A stretch of DNA of 64,000 bases, from the NCBI GenBank assembly GCA_910576555.1, contig CAJTIY010000005.1, forward strand, positions 127,112-191,111. The letters are read 5' to 3'. The number at the start of each line of letters is the position of its first letter. Position 1 is the first letter of the stretch. Source of the stretch: an uncultured Alistipes sp. (lineage in GTDB: Bacteria; Bacteroidota; Bacteroidia; Bacteroidales; Rikenellaceae). A program made the position numbers and the translations under genes. This document shows positions 9,526-18,068 of this stretch, piece after piece. Under the pieces are notes generated by a model. That model saw nothing but the letters and a program-made list of their open reading frames with translations, was not told the DNA's origin and made no database searches.

Positions 9526-10107
9526 TTACTCCACCGGTGCGACCCGATCCGCCTCGGTGACGGGCCGCAATACGCGGCAGGGATTGCCTGCGGCGACGAC
9601 ACCCGCCGGGATGTCGCGCACGACGACGCTCCCGGCTCCGATCACCGCGCCGTCGCCGATCGTCACGCCTTGCGTGATGGTGACATGGCCGCCGATCCAG
9701 ACGTCGTTGCCGATCGTGACGGGCAGCGAACGCATGATGCCCTCGCTGCGCTGGTCGGGCAGCAGGGCGTGGTTCACGGTGTAGATGCCGACATCGGGAC
9801 CGATGAAGACGCGGTCGCCGATCGTGACGGGCGCCTCGTCGAGGATCGTGAGGCCGTAGTTGCCCACGAAGTGGTCGCCGATCGAGATCTGCGTCCCGAA
9901 GTCGCACCGGAAGGGGCTGTGGATGCAGTAGGGCGTGCCGAGACGGCCGAGCAGCCGGCGCAGCAGGGCGTCGCGCTCCCGCCCGGCCGAGGGCGGCAGC
10001 GCGTTGAGGCGGAAGGTGAGCTCCTCGGCCTGCCGCAATGCGGCGCCGATCTGCGGGGTCACGGCGCGGAGCCAAGCGCCGGAGACCATTTTTTCGAGGT
10101 CGTTCAT
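9526..10107 (-). CDS. Sugar O-acetyltransferase (maltose/galactoside acetyltransferase type)
   Basis: This 193-residue protein has an N-terminal helical Mac-type segment (residues about 5-60) followed by a left-handed beta-helix of hexapeptide repeats. Visible repeats include ISIGDHFVGNYGLTILD, VTIGDRVFIGPDV and VTIGDGAVIGAGSVVV. YTVNHALLP carries the conserved histidine that serves as catalytic base in LacA/Maa enzymes. It transfers acetyl from acetyl-CoA to a sugar hydroxyl, although the physiological acceptor is unknown. It lies 64 bases downstream of the beta-lactamase gene in the same direction and probably shares its transcript. Confidence 0.9.
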   Translation of the reverse strand: MNDLEKMVSGAWLRAVTPQIGAALRQAEELTFRLNALPPSAGRERDALLRRLLGRLGTPYCIHSPFRCDFGTQISIGDHFVGNYGLTILDEAPVTIGDRVFIGPDVGIYTVNHALLPDQRSEGIMRSLPVTIGNDVWIGGHVTITQGVTIGDGAVIGAGSVVVRDIPAGVVAAGNPCRVLRPVTEADRVAPVE

Positions 10108-10171
10108 GGTGGTTCGGTCGAAGGTTTGCGGGGTGCGCGGGGCACCCGGTCGGCGGTCGTTTTCGGTGGCC

Positions 10172-11194
10172 TCACCCGCCGGTTCGCTCCGCGAGGTAGT
10201 CGCAGACGGTGCGGGCGACGGCGGCGATTAGGGCCGCGTTCGCGGCATCGTCCGCGCGCGATTCGGCGACGAAGACCGCGATGCAGCAGCGGCGTCCGTC
10301 GGGAAAGAGGAGGTAGCCGGCGTCGTTGTCGGCGATGCGTACGCCGTCGATGCGGTCCGAGGAGCCCGTCTTATGGCCGAGGCGCACCTCGGCGGGCACC
10401 CCCGCCCGCAGCTTGTCGGGCCCCGTCGTCGTCGCCTCGAGCAGGCGGCAGAGCCGGGCGGTGGCCTCCGCTCCGAGCAGCTCGCCCCGCAGCAGGCGGT
10501 CGAGAAGCCGCACCACGGCCGACGGCGGCGCGGTGTTGCGGCGCTGTGCGGCGGGGTCGGCGTGCATCGCCGCCTCGTCGACCCGGATCGTGAAGCCGTC
10601 GCAGCCCCGCTGGCGCAGGAAGGCGTCGAGCGCCGCAGGGCCGCCGATGGCGTCGAGCAGCAGGTCGCAGGCGATGTTGTCGCTGTACGACACGCTGTAG
10701 CGGAGCAGCGTCTCCAGCGCGACCGTGCCGCCCTCGGCGGGCAGCGAGTCGCGCAGGGGGCTGTAGGTGCCGGCGACGAGCCGTTCGGCACCTACCTCTA
10801 CGGGGCTTGCGGGGGAGATGCCGAGGCGTTCGGCGCGCTCGAGCACGGCGACGGCCAGCGGAAGCTTGAAGACGCTCATCAGCGGCAGCGGCGCGTCGTC
10901 GTGCGTGATCCATGCGCCGTCGGGCAGCATCGCCGCGACGCCGACGCGTCCGTCGCAGGTGTCGAGCAGCCGGTCGATGCGTCGCTGCAACGACGCATGG
11001 GGGCTGCCGCAACCCGCCGCGAACAAACCCGCGAACAAACCCGTGAGCAACCCCGCGGGCAGGAGCAGCGACCGCAGCACGGCCGGCAGCGACCGTGGAA
11101 TCGACGGCCGGTGCGACGCACGGCGAAGCGTGTCCCGCAGCCGTGTCGGGAGGAGTCTGAGCGGTTTCATCGGGCAAGCGAGGAGCGGTTTCAT
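10172..11194 (-). CDS. Class A serine beta-lactamase, lipoprotein form
   Basis: The protein carries the active-site SVFK (107-110 from the first start), YSDN, an omega-loop glutamate in RVDEAAMHADP, and the HKTGSS triad, so it should hydrolyse beta-lactams in the periplasm. EAAMH and the surrounding spacing resemble the CfxA/CblA/PER-like subgroup found in Bacteroidota rather than TEM/SHV. The N-terminal region is basic, then hydrophobic (LLTGLFAGLFAAGC), which predicts a lipoprotein anchored at C62. Two in-frame ATGs (11194 and 11170) result from an exact 22-base duplication with period 24, so the start is ambiguous (340 or 332 residues). I see no flanking mobile element, and base composition matches the neighbours. 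Confidence 0.88.
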   Translation of the reverse strand: MKPLLACPMKPLRLLPTRLRDTLRRASHRPSIPRSLPAVLRSLLLPAGLLTGLFAGLFAAGCGSPHASLQRRIDRLLDTCDGRVGVAAMLPDGAWITHDDAPLPLMSVFKLPLAVAVLERAERLGISPASPVEVGAERLVAGTYSPLRDSLPAEGGTVALETLLRYSVSYSDNIACDLLLDAIGGPAALDAFLRQRGCDGFTIRVDEAAMHADPAAQRRNTAPPSAVVRLLDRLLRGELLGAEATARLCRLLEATTTGPDKLRAGVPAEVRLGHKTGSSDRIDGVRIADNDAGYLLFPDGRRCCIAVFVAESRADDAANAALIAAVARTVCDYLAERTGG

Positions 11195-11218
11195 CGGGCA
11201 AGCGCGGTGCGGCGAACG

Positions 11219-11249
11219 AAAAAGCGCGCCCGGAAATCCCGGACGCGCG
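11219..11249 (-). terminator. Terminator after the ferredoxin gene
   Basis: The hairpin GCGCGCCCGG-AAAT-CCCGGACGCGCG has one mismatch. On the minus strand it is followed by a T-run (AAAAA on the plus strand at its left edge). It separates the ferredoxin from the beta-lactamase gene. Confidence 0.75.
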
Positions 11250-11274
11250 TTATTTTCGGAATCTTCGTGTCGCG

Positions 11275-11442
11275 TTACTCCGAAACGATCGCCTCGCTCG
11301 GGCAGACGCCTGCGCAGGTGCCGCAGTCGATGCACTTGTCGGGATCGATCACGTAGATGTCGCCGGCCGAGATCGCCTCTACCGGGCATTCGCCGATGCA
11401 GGTGCCGCATGCAACGCATGCGTCGGTAATTTTGTAAGCCAT
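11275..11442 (-). CDS. Small 2[4Fe-4S] ferredoxin
   Basis: This 55-residue electron carrier has two complete cluster motifs, CVACGTCIGECP and CIDCGTCAGVCP, separated by an acidic linker. It is the classic clostridial-type bacterial ferredoxin used by pyruvate:ferredoxin oxidoreductase and similar enzymes. Its partner is not in the window. The ATG at 11442 is preferred over upstream in-frame methionines because it gives the standard N-terminus MAYKITDAC and lies about 60 bases after a promoter box. It is monocistronic, with a promoter and a terminator. Confidence 0.95.
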   Translation of the reverse strand: MAYKITDACVACGTCIGECPVEAISAGDIYVIDPDKCIDCGTCAGVCPSEAIVSE

Positions 11443-11504
11443 GTTCGTAAAGTTTATGTGTGTTAGTGTGTGTTCCTTTCGCGGGCGGCATGCGCACCGC
11501 AATG

Positions 11505-11512
11505 CAAATATA
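11505..11512 (-). promoter_or_regulatory. -7 promoter box for the ferredoxin gene
   Basis: TATATTTG on the minus strand is a perfect -7 box and lies only six bases from the serS stop codon. The ferredoxin therefore has its own promoter, with a leader of about 55 bases. Confidence 0.7.
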
Positions 11513-11517
11513 GGACT

Positions 11518-12789
11518 TTATTCGATAATATCAAATCCCGTGTAGGGAATCAGCGCCTCGGGGATGCGGATGCCCTCCGGCGTCTGGTTGTTTTCGAGCA
11601 GCGCGGCCACGATGCGCGGCAGGGCCAGCGACGAGCCGTTGAGCGTGTGCGCCAGCTGCGTCTTCTTGTCGGCGTCTCGGTAGCGGAGCTTGAGGCGGTT
11701 GGCTTGGAACGACTCGAAGTTCGACACCGACGATACCTCCAGCCAGCGCTTCTGCGCCTCGGAGTAGACCTCGAAGTCGTAGGTCAGCGCCGAGGTGAAC
11801 GACATGTCGCCGCCGCACAGACGCAGGATGCGGTAGGGCAGCCCCAGCGAGCGGACGAGCCCCTCGACATGGGCCACCATGCCGTCGAGCGCCTCGTAGG
11901 AGCGCTCGGGGAGCGACAGTTGCACGATCTCCACCTTGTCGAACTGGTGGAGTCGGTTCAGACCGCGGACATCCTTGCCGTAGGAGCCCGCCTCGCGGCG
12001 GAAGCAGGGGGTGTAGGCGGTGAGCTTCACGGGGAAATCCTGCCGGTCGAGGATCACGTCGCGGTAGATGTTCGTCACGGGCACCTCGGCCGTCGGCACG
12101 AGGTAGAAGTTGTCGGCCGTGGCGTGGTACATCTGCCCCTCCTTGTCGGGCAGCTGTCCCGTGCCGAAGCCCGAGGCCTCGTTCACCATCACGGGGGGCT
12201 CGATCTCGCGGTAGCCCGCCGCCGTGTTGTAGTCGAGGAAATAGTTGATCAGCGCGCGCTGGAGCCGGGCGCCCTTGCCCTTGTAGACGGGGAATCCGGC
12301 TCCGGTGAGCTTCACGCCCAGATCGAAGTCGATGATGTCGTACTTGCGGGCCAGCTCCCAGTGGGGCAGCGGGTTCTCGGGCAGCGTCGTGTAGTTCTCC
12401 TCGAGCTTCACCACGAGGTTGTCCTCGGCCGTGCGGCCCTCGGGGACGATCTCCGCGGGGAAGTTGGGCAGCGTCACGAGCGCGCTCTGCAGCGCCTCCT
12501 GCACGCCGTTCGATTCGGCCTGCAGCCGCGCCGAGCGCTCCTTGAGGTCGGCGACGAAGCGCTTGCGCTCCTCGGCCTCCTCGCGGCGGCCCTGCCCCAT
12601 CAGGGCGCCGATCTCTTTGGCGGCTTTGTTCTGTGCGGCGAGCGTCTCGTCGAGCTCGGCCTGAATCGCTTTGCGGCGGTCGTCGAGCGTGAGGATCTGC
12701 TCGATGACGGGGGCGGCATCGACGCCCTTCTTCGCCAGTTTGCGGACGGCGGCCTCGCGGTCGTCGCGGATCTGCTTTATCGTCAGCAT
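11518..12789 (-). CDS. serS: Seryl-tRNA synthetase
   Basis: This 423-residue class II synthetase charges tRNA-Ser (and tRNA-Sec where present). The N-terminal 100 residues form the long antiparallel coiled coil that grips the tRNA arm. The catalytic core follows, with motif 1 near NYFLDYNTAAGYREIEPP, TAEVPVTNIYRD, motif 2 FRREAGSYGKD, and motif 3 near ALPRIVAALLENNQ. Length and start (MLTIKQIRDD) are normal. It is transcribed from its own box at 12816-12823 and is back to back with the U32 gene. Confidence 0.97.
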   Translation of the reverse strand: MLTIKQIRDDREAAVRKLAKKGVDAAPVIEQILTLDDRRKAIQAELDETLAAQNKAAKEIGALMGQGRREEAEERKRFVADLKERSARLQAESNGVQEALQSALVTLPNFPAEIVPEGRTAEDNLVVKLEENYTTLPENPLPHWELARKYDIIDFDLGVKLTGAGFPVYKGKGARLQRALINYFLDYNTAAGYREIEPPVMVNEASGFGTGQLPDKEGQMYHATADNFYLVPTAEVPVTNIYRDVILDRQDFPVKLTAYTPCFRREAGSYGKDVRGLNRLHQFDKVEIVQLSLPERSYEALDGMVAHVEGLVRSLGLPYRILRLCGGDMSFTSALTYDFEVYSEAQKRWLEVSSVSNFESFQANRLKLRYRDADKKTQLAHTLNGSSLALPRIVAALLENNQTPEGIRIPEALIPYTGFDIIE

Positions 12790-12815
12790 GGTCTCTTTTT
12801 TTCGGTTTTCGGATG

Positions 12816-12823
12816 CAAAATTA
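12816..12823 (-). promoter_or_regulatory. -7 promoter box for serS
   Basis: TAATTTTG on the minus strand lies 26 bases before the serS ATG and fits TAnnTTTG. Confidence 0.65.
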
Positions 12824-12979
12824 CGAATTTAGCCGCAATATGCTACGCTGCGGCCGCGATTTTTTCGCCGGCCGCTTCCGTGCGCCGTTCGCCGCCGCAC
12901 GGCGGGGCGTTCCCGGCGTGTTTCGCGGGGCCGGAATAGCGATTCCGTGCGGAAATGCGGCGGAATCGGCAAAAAACCG

Positions 12980-12987
12980 TATCTTTG
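12980..12987 (+). promoter_or_regulatory. -7 promoter box for the U32 gene
   Basis: TATCTTTG lies eight bases before the ATG at 12995. The resulting transcript would have an almost absent leader. Alternatively, translation could begin at the second in-frame ATG at 13004. Confidence 0.65.
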
Positions 12988-12994
12988 TTGGGTC

Positions 12995-14824
12995 ATGAAC
13001 CGCATGGAACCCGCGAAAAAGATCGAACTGCTGGCGCCGGCCAAAGATTACGAGTCGGCCGTCGCCGCCGTGGACTACGGCGCCGACGCCGTCTATATCG
13101 GCGGCGCGAAGTTCGGCGCGCGCTATGCCGCCGGCAACTCCGCCGAGCGGATCGCGCGGGTCGTGGAGTATGCCCGCCGCTACGGCGTGCGGGTCCACGC
13201 CACGCTCAACACGCTGCTGCGCGACGACGAACTGGCCGACGCCGAGGCGCAGGCCCGCGAACTCGTCGCGGCGGGCGTCGATGCGCTCATCGTGCAGGAC
13301 ATGGCCCTGCGGCGCATGGCGCTTCCGGTGGAGCTGCACGCCTCGACGCAGGTGTGCAACACGACGCCCGAGGGGGCCCGGTTCCTCGGCGAGGCGGGCT
13401 TCGCGCGGGTGATCCTCGAACGGGCGCTGTCGCTCGACGAGATCCGGGCGATCTGCGCGGCGACCGCGGCCGAGGTCGAATGCTTCGTCCACGGGGCGAT
13501 CTGCGTGGGCTACAGCGGCCGCTGCTTCCTTTCGCGTTCGATGTCCGACCGCAGCGGCAACCGCGGCGCGTGCAGCCAGCCGTGCCGTCTCGCGTGGGAC
13601 CTCACCGACGGCCGCGGCACGACCCGCATCGCCGGGAAACACCTGCTCTCGGTGCGCGACATGAACCTCTCGCACCGTATCGGCGAGCTGCTCGACGCGG
13701 GCGTCTCCTCGTTCAAGATCGAGGGGCGGCTCAAGGATGTCTCCTACATCAAGAACGTCGTGGCCTACTACCGCCGTGCGGTCGACGAGGCGCTGGCCGT
13801 GCGGCCGCAGCTGCGCCGGGCGTCGGCGGGGGAGAGCCTTTACGATTTCGCGCCCGACCCCGCCAAGAGTTTTACGCGCGGCGACACGGAATACTTCTTC
13901 GCCGGGCGGCGGAGCGGCGTCGCTTCGTTCGACACGCCCAAATCGGTGGGCGAGCCGCTGGGCCGCGTGACGCGCGTCGACGGCCGCGGATTCCGCATCG
14001 GTGCGCCCGCGGACGTGGTGCCGGGCGACGGACTCTGCTTCGTCGCGCCGCACGGCACCGCGGGGACCAACGTCAATGCCGTGGAGGGCGGCCGGATCGT
14101 GCCCAACCGCATGGAGGGGATCGCCGTCGGCGCTGCGGTCTACCGCAACTTCGACCGCCGGTTCGCCCTCGCGCTCGAACGGAGCCGTACGCGGCGGGTC
14201 ATCCCCGTTTCGGCCGAGGTGGCGATCGCGCCCGACGGCGTGCGGATGACCTGCACCGACTGCGAGGGCGTCGCGGCGTCGGCCGCGCGGTGCGTGCCGC
14301 TCGACGAGGCCCGGAATCCCGAGGCCAATGCCGCCTCGGTGCGGACGCAGGCCGCCCGGAGCGGCGATACGATCTTCGCCGTGCGCGACGTCGCGGTGCG
14401 GGGCGCCGAACGCTTCGTGCCGGCGTCGCTCATGGCCGAGGTGCGCCGCGAATGCCTCGAGGCGCTGCTGCAGGCCCGTATGGCCCGCACGCCCGAACAC
14501 CGGATCCTGCCGGAGGACCCTGCGGCGGTTTATCCCGCGGAGCGGCTGACCGCCGAGGAGAACGTGACCAACCGCCTCGCCGAGGCCTTCTACCGCGACC
14601 ACGGGGTGCGGACGATCGAGCCCCCGCTCGAGCTGGCCCCCTCGACCGCGGGGTGCCGCGTCATGCGCTCGGCCTACTGCATCCGCCGCGAGATCGGCGA
14701 GTGCCTGCGCGAACGTCCGCGGCTGCGCGGCGAGCTCTACCTCGAGCGGGGTGCGCGCCGCTACCGGCTGGCGTTCGACTGCGCGCGGTGCGAGATGAGC
14801 CTCGTGGACGAGACGGGGCGCTGA
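12995..14824 (+). CDS. U32-family protein, RlhA-like (23S rRNA hydroxylation)
   Basis: This 609-residue protein has the U32 signature region VECFVHGAICVGYSGRCFLS with nearby cysteines (GACSQPCR). N-terminal motifs include ELLAPAKDYESA and YGADAVYIGG, and LHASTQVCNTTPEGARFL follows. A long C-terminal extension ends in a CARCEM pair that may bind metal or Fe-S with the U32 cysteines. The architecture matches RlhA (YdcP), which hydroxylates C2501 of 23S rRNA from prephenate, more closely than the shorter TrhP or UbiU/V proteins. That assignment is from family knowledge and is not certain. Annotation as a protease would be historical only. Confidence 0.85.
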   Translation: MNRMEPAKKIELLAPAKDYESAVAAVDYGADAVYIGGAKFGARYAAGNSAERIARVVEYARRYGVRVHATLNTLLRDDELADAEAQARELVAAGVDALIVQDMALRRMALPVELHASTQVCNTTPEGARFLGEAGFARVILERALSLDEIRAICAATAAEVECFVHGAICVGYSGRCFLSRSMSDRSGNRGACSQPCRLAWDLTDGRGTTRIAGKHLLSVRDMNLSHRIGELLDAGVSSFKIEGRLKDVSYIKNVVAYYRRAVDEALAVRPQLRRASAGESLYDFAPDPAKSFTRGDTEYFFAGRRSGVASFDTPKSVGEPLGRVTRVDGRGFRIGAPADVVPGDGLCFVAPHGTAGTNVNAVEGGRIVPNRMEGIAVGAAVYRNFDRRFALALERSRTRRVIPVSAEVAIAPDGVRMTCTDCEGVAASAARCVPLDEARNPEANAASVRTQAARSGDTIFAVRDVAVRGAERFVPASLMAEVRRECLEALLQARMARTPEHRILPEDPAAVYPAERLTAEENVTNRLAEAFYRDHGVRTIEPPLELAPSTAGCRVMRSAYCIRREIGECLRERPRLRGELYLERGARRYRLAFDCARCEMSLVDETGR

Positions 14825-14900
14825 CCCGACGAAGCGGGGTCGTCATGCAGGCGTCCGCGAAACACGACGGATACGAATATTTAACGAACATACCCGACCT

Positions 14901-17900
14901 ATGAAACGAACCTTTCCCTTGTGCGCGGCCCTTTGCCTCACGGCGGCCGTCGCGACGGCCCAGACGGGCCGCGAATGGCAGGATCCGGCCGTCAACGAGA
15001 TCAACCGGCTGCCGATGACGGCGACGATGGAGGCCGGCGAACGCCTCTCGCTCGACGGCATGTGGCGCTTCCACTGGGTGCGCGACGCCGGCCAGCGTCC
15101 CGAGGGCATCGGCCGCATCGACTACGACGATAAGGCGTGGGGCCGCATGCCCGTGCCGGGCATGTGGGAGCTCAACGGCTACGGCGACCCGATCTACGTC
15201 AACGTGGGCTACGCATGGCGCGGCAACTACGCCAACAACCCGCCCTACGTGCCCGAGGCCGAGAACCACGTCGGCTCCTACCGCCGCACGTTCGAGGTGC
15301 CCGCCGACTGGGCCGGCAAGCAGCTGTTCCTCTCGATCGGCTCGGCGACGTCGAACGTCTACGTCTGGATCAACGGCCGCTTCGTCGGCTACAGCGAGGA
15401 CAGCAAGCTCGCGGCCGACTTCGACGTCACGAAGTTCGTCCGGCCGGGCGAGAACCTCATCGCGTTGCAGCTCTTCCGCTGGTCGGACGGCACCTACCTC
15501 GAGGATCAGGACTTCTGGCGCTACTCGGGCATCGCGCGGGGCGTGACGCTCACGGCGCGCGACCGGGCCCACCTGCGCGACGTGCACATCACCCCGGCGC
15601 TGGACGAGGCATACACCGATGCGACGCTGCGCATCGAGCTGGAGGGTACGCCCGCCGTGCGGAGCTTCGCGCTCGCGCTCAGGGATGCCGCCGGACGCGA
15701 GGTCGCCGCCACCGAGCTGCGGGCGCAGGGGGGCCGAGCGTCGCACGTATTCGCCGTGGAGAACCCCGCCAAGTGGTCGGCCGAGGCGCCCAACCTCTAT
15801 ACGCTCGAAATCGCGGTCGGCGACGGCCGCAAGACCTCCGAGACCGTGACCCGGCCGGTCGGCTTCCGCACGTCGGAGATCCGCGGCGGACAGCTGCTCG
15901 TCAACGGACAGCCCGTGCTCGTCAAGGGCGTCGACCGCCACGAGATCGACCCGCTGACGGGTTACGTCGTGAGCCGCGAACGGATGCTGGAGGATATCCG
16001 CATCATGAAGGAGCTCAACATCAACGCCGTGCGCACGTCGCACTATCCCAACGACCCGCAGTGGTACGAGCTCTGCGACCGCTACGGCATCTATGTCGTC
16101 GACGAGGCCAACGTCGAGTCGCACGGCATGGGCTACGAGGAGCTCACGCTGGCGCGCGTTCCGGCCTTCGCCGAGGCGCACCTGCAGCGCAACAGCCGCA
16201 TGGTCGAGCGCGACCGCAACCACCCCTCGGTCATCGTCTGGTCGCTGGGCAACGAGGCCGGTGCGGGTCCCAACTTCGAGGCCTGCTACGACTGGATCAA
16301 GCGTGCCGACCCGTCGCGCCCGGTGCAGTACGAGCGCGACCTGCGCTGGTATACCGACGACCACATCGCCCAGTCGAAATGCACCGACATCATGTGCCCG
16401 ATGTACGTCGATTACGACTGGTGCGAGCGCTACTGCTCGTCGAACCCGACGCGTCCGCTCATCCAGTGCGAATACGCCCACGCGATGGGCAACTCGATGG
16501 GCGGCTTCGCCCGCTACTGGGACCTCGTGCGCAAATACCCCCGCTATCAGGGCGGCTTCATCTGGGACTTCGTCGATCAGGCGCTCGCCCGCTACGAGCC
16601 CGACGGCCGCGTGTCGTTCCTCTACGGCGGCGACTTCAATAATTACGACGCCACCGACAACTCGTTCAACTCCAACGGCGTGATCGCCGCCGACCGCTCC
16701 TACCACCCCCACGCCTACGAGGTGCAGCGCCAGTACCAGAACATCTGGACGAAGCCCGTCGACCTCGCGCGCGGCATCGTCGAGGTCTACAACGAGCACT
16801 TCTTCACCGACCTGACCCCCTACGAGCTGGAGTGGCGCCTCGTGCAGGACGGCGTCGCGACCAAGCGCGGCCGCGTGGAGCGGCTCGATGCGGCGCCCCA
16901 GCAGCGCCGCGAGGTGCGGCTCGGCTTCTCGGAGGCCGACTTCGACCCCGCGGCCCGCGAGATCCTGCTCGACGTGGCCTATGCCCTCAAGCAGCCCGCC
17001 GGACTGCTGCCCGCCGGCTTCACGGTCGCGCGCCAGCAGATGACCGTCCGGGCCTACGACTGCGCCGCAGGCTTCGGCCTGTCCGCCGCGGAGGGACCCC
17101 TCGCGGTGACCCGCTGGGAGCGGGGCACGCGCGTGGAGGGCGACGACTTCACGCTCTTCTTCGGCCGCGACGGATTCCTCGCGCGCTATGCCGTGCGCGG
17201 CCGCGAGCTGCTGGCCGAGGGCTCGTCGCTGCGCCCGCAGTTCTGGCGTGCGCCGATCGAGAACGACCTCGGTGCGGGGCTCGACCGGAAATACGCCGTG
17301 TGGAAGAACCCCGAGCTGAAGCTGACGAAGTTCGCGACCGCGCAGGCCGACGGCACGGTCGTCGTCGCGGCCGAGTACGAGCTCCCGGCCGTGAAGGCCG
17401 TGCTGGCGCTGACCTACCGGATCAACGGAGCCGGCGAGGTCGAGGTGACCGAGCGCATGACGGCCGACGAGTCGGTCGAGGCGCCCTGCCTCTTCCGCTT
17501 CGGCATGCGCATGGAGCTGCCGCGCCGCTACGACCGGCTGGTCTACTACGGCCGCGGCGCCCACGAGAACTATGCCGACCGTCTTACGTCGGCCGATCTG
17601 GGCATCTACCGCCAGCGCGTCGCCGACCAGTACCACGACGGCTACGTGCGGCCGCAGGAGTCGGGCACGAAGTCCGATCTGCGCTGGTGGCGCGTGGAGG
17701 ATTCGGCGGGCGCCGGTCTGCAAATCGCCTCCGACGCCCCCTTCTCCGCCTCGGCGCTGCACTATGCCGTCGAGGACCTCGACGTCTCGAACTACCCGCC
17801 CCAGCAGCACTCGGGCACGCTCCGCGAGCGTCGGGCTACGTGCGTCAACTTCGAGGCGCGGCAGATGGGACTGGGCTGCATCAACAGCTGGGGCGCGCTG

Positions 17901-17969
17901 CCCGAGGCCGACTACATGCTGCCTTACGGCGACTATTCGTTCCGCTTCCTGCTCACGCCGGTGAAGTAG
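14901..17969 (+). CDS. Exported GH2 beta-galactosidase
   Basis: This 1022-residue glycoside hydrolase family 2 enzyme has a signal peptide (MKRTFPLCAALCLTAAVATAQ). A sugar-binding jelly roll (about 45-215) is followed by an Ig-like domain. The TIM barrel carries the acid/base glutamate E452 in WSLGNEAG and the nucleophile E524 in IQCEYAHAMGNS. C-terminal DUF4981 and Bgal_small_N-like domains follow. The arrangement is that of LacZ, so it should release terminal beta-galactose in the periplasm or at the cell surface, probably from host or dietary glycans. The neighbours give no PUL context. The gap to the following methyltransferase gene is short and contains a CGACGGCA/TGCCGTCG inverted repeat (18019-18050). 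Confidence 0.95.
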   Translation: MKRTFPLCAALCLTAAVATAQTGREWQDPAVNEINRLPMTATMEAGERLSLDGMWRFHWVRDAGQRPEGIGRIDYDDKAWGRMPVPGMWELNGYGDPIYVNVGYAWRGNYANNPPYVPEAENHVGSYRRTFEVPADWAGKQLFLSIGSATSNVYVWINGRFVGYSEDSKLAADFDVTKFVRPGENLIALQLFRWSDGTYLEDQDFWRYSGIARGVTLTARDRAHLRDVHITPALDEAYTDATLRIELEGTPAVRSFALALRDAAGREVAATELRAQGGRASHVFAVENPAKWSAEAPNLYTLEIAVGDGRKTSETVTRPVGFRTSEIRGGQLLVNGQPVLVKGVDRHEIDPLTGYVVSRERMLEDIRIMKELNINAVRTSHYPNDPQWYELCDRYGIYVVDEANVESHGMGYEELTLARVPAFAEAHLQRNSRMVERDRNHPSVIVWSLGNEAGAGPNFEACYDWIKRADPSRPVQYERDLRWYTDDHIAQSKCTDIMCPMYVDYDWCERYCSSNPTRPLIQCEYAHAMGNSMGGFARYWDLVRKYPRYQGGFIWDFVDQALARYEPDGRVSFLYGGDFNNYDATDNSFNSNGVIAADRSYHPHAYEVQRQYQNIWTKPVDLARGIVEVYNEHFFTDLTPYELEWRLVQDGVATKRGRVERLDAAPQQRREVRLGFSEADFDPAAREILLDVAYALKQPAGLLPAGFTVARQQMTVRAYDCAAGFGLSAAEGPLAVTRWERGTRVEGDDFTLFFGRDGFLARYAVRGRELLAEGSSLRPQFWRAPIENDLGAGLDRKYAVWKNPELKLTKFATAQADGTVVVAAEYELPAVKAVLALTYRINGAGEVEVTERMTADESVEAPCLFRFGMRMELPRRYDRLVYYGRGAHENYADRLTSADLGIYRQRVADQYHDGYVRPQESGTKSDLRWWRVEDSAGAGLQIASDAPFSASALHYAVEDLDVSNYPPQQHSGTLRERRATCVNFEARQMGLGCINSWGALPEADYMLPYGDYSFRFLLTPVK

Positions 17970-18068
17970 ATGCCGCTTCGGGGGATCGCCCTGCGACGAC
18001 CCCTTTTCCGATATTCATCGACGGCATCGCCCTGCGGGACGGTGCCGTCGTGCAAAAACAGAGATGCG

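Noticed and set aside
10172..11194. Recently acquired resistance island around the beta-lactamase
   Set aside because: There is no transposase, integrase or inverted repeat flanking it, and composition matches neighbouring core genes (ferredoxin, serS).
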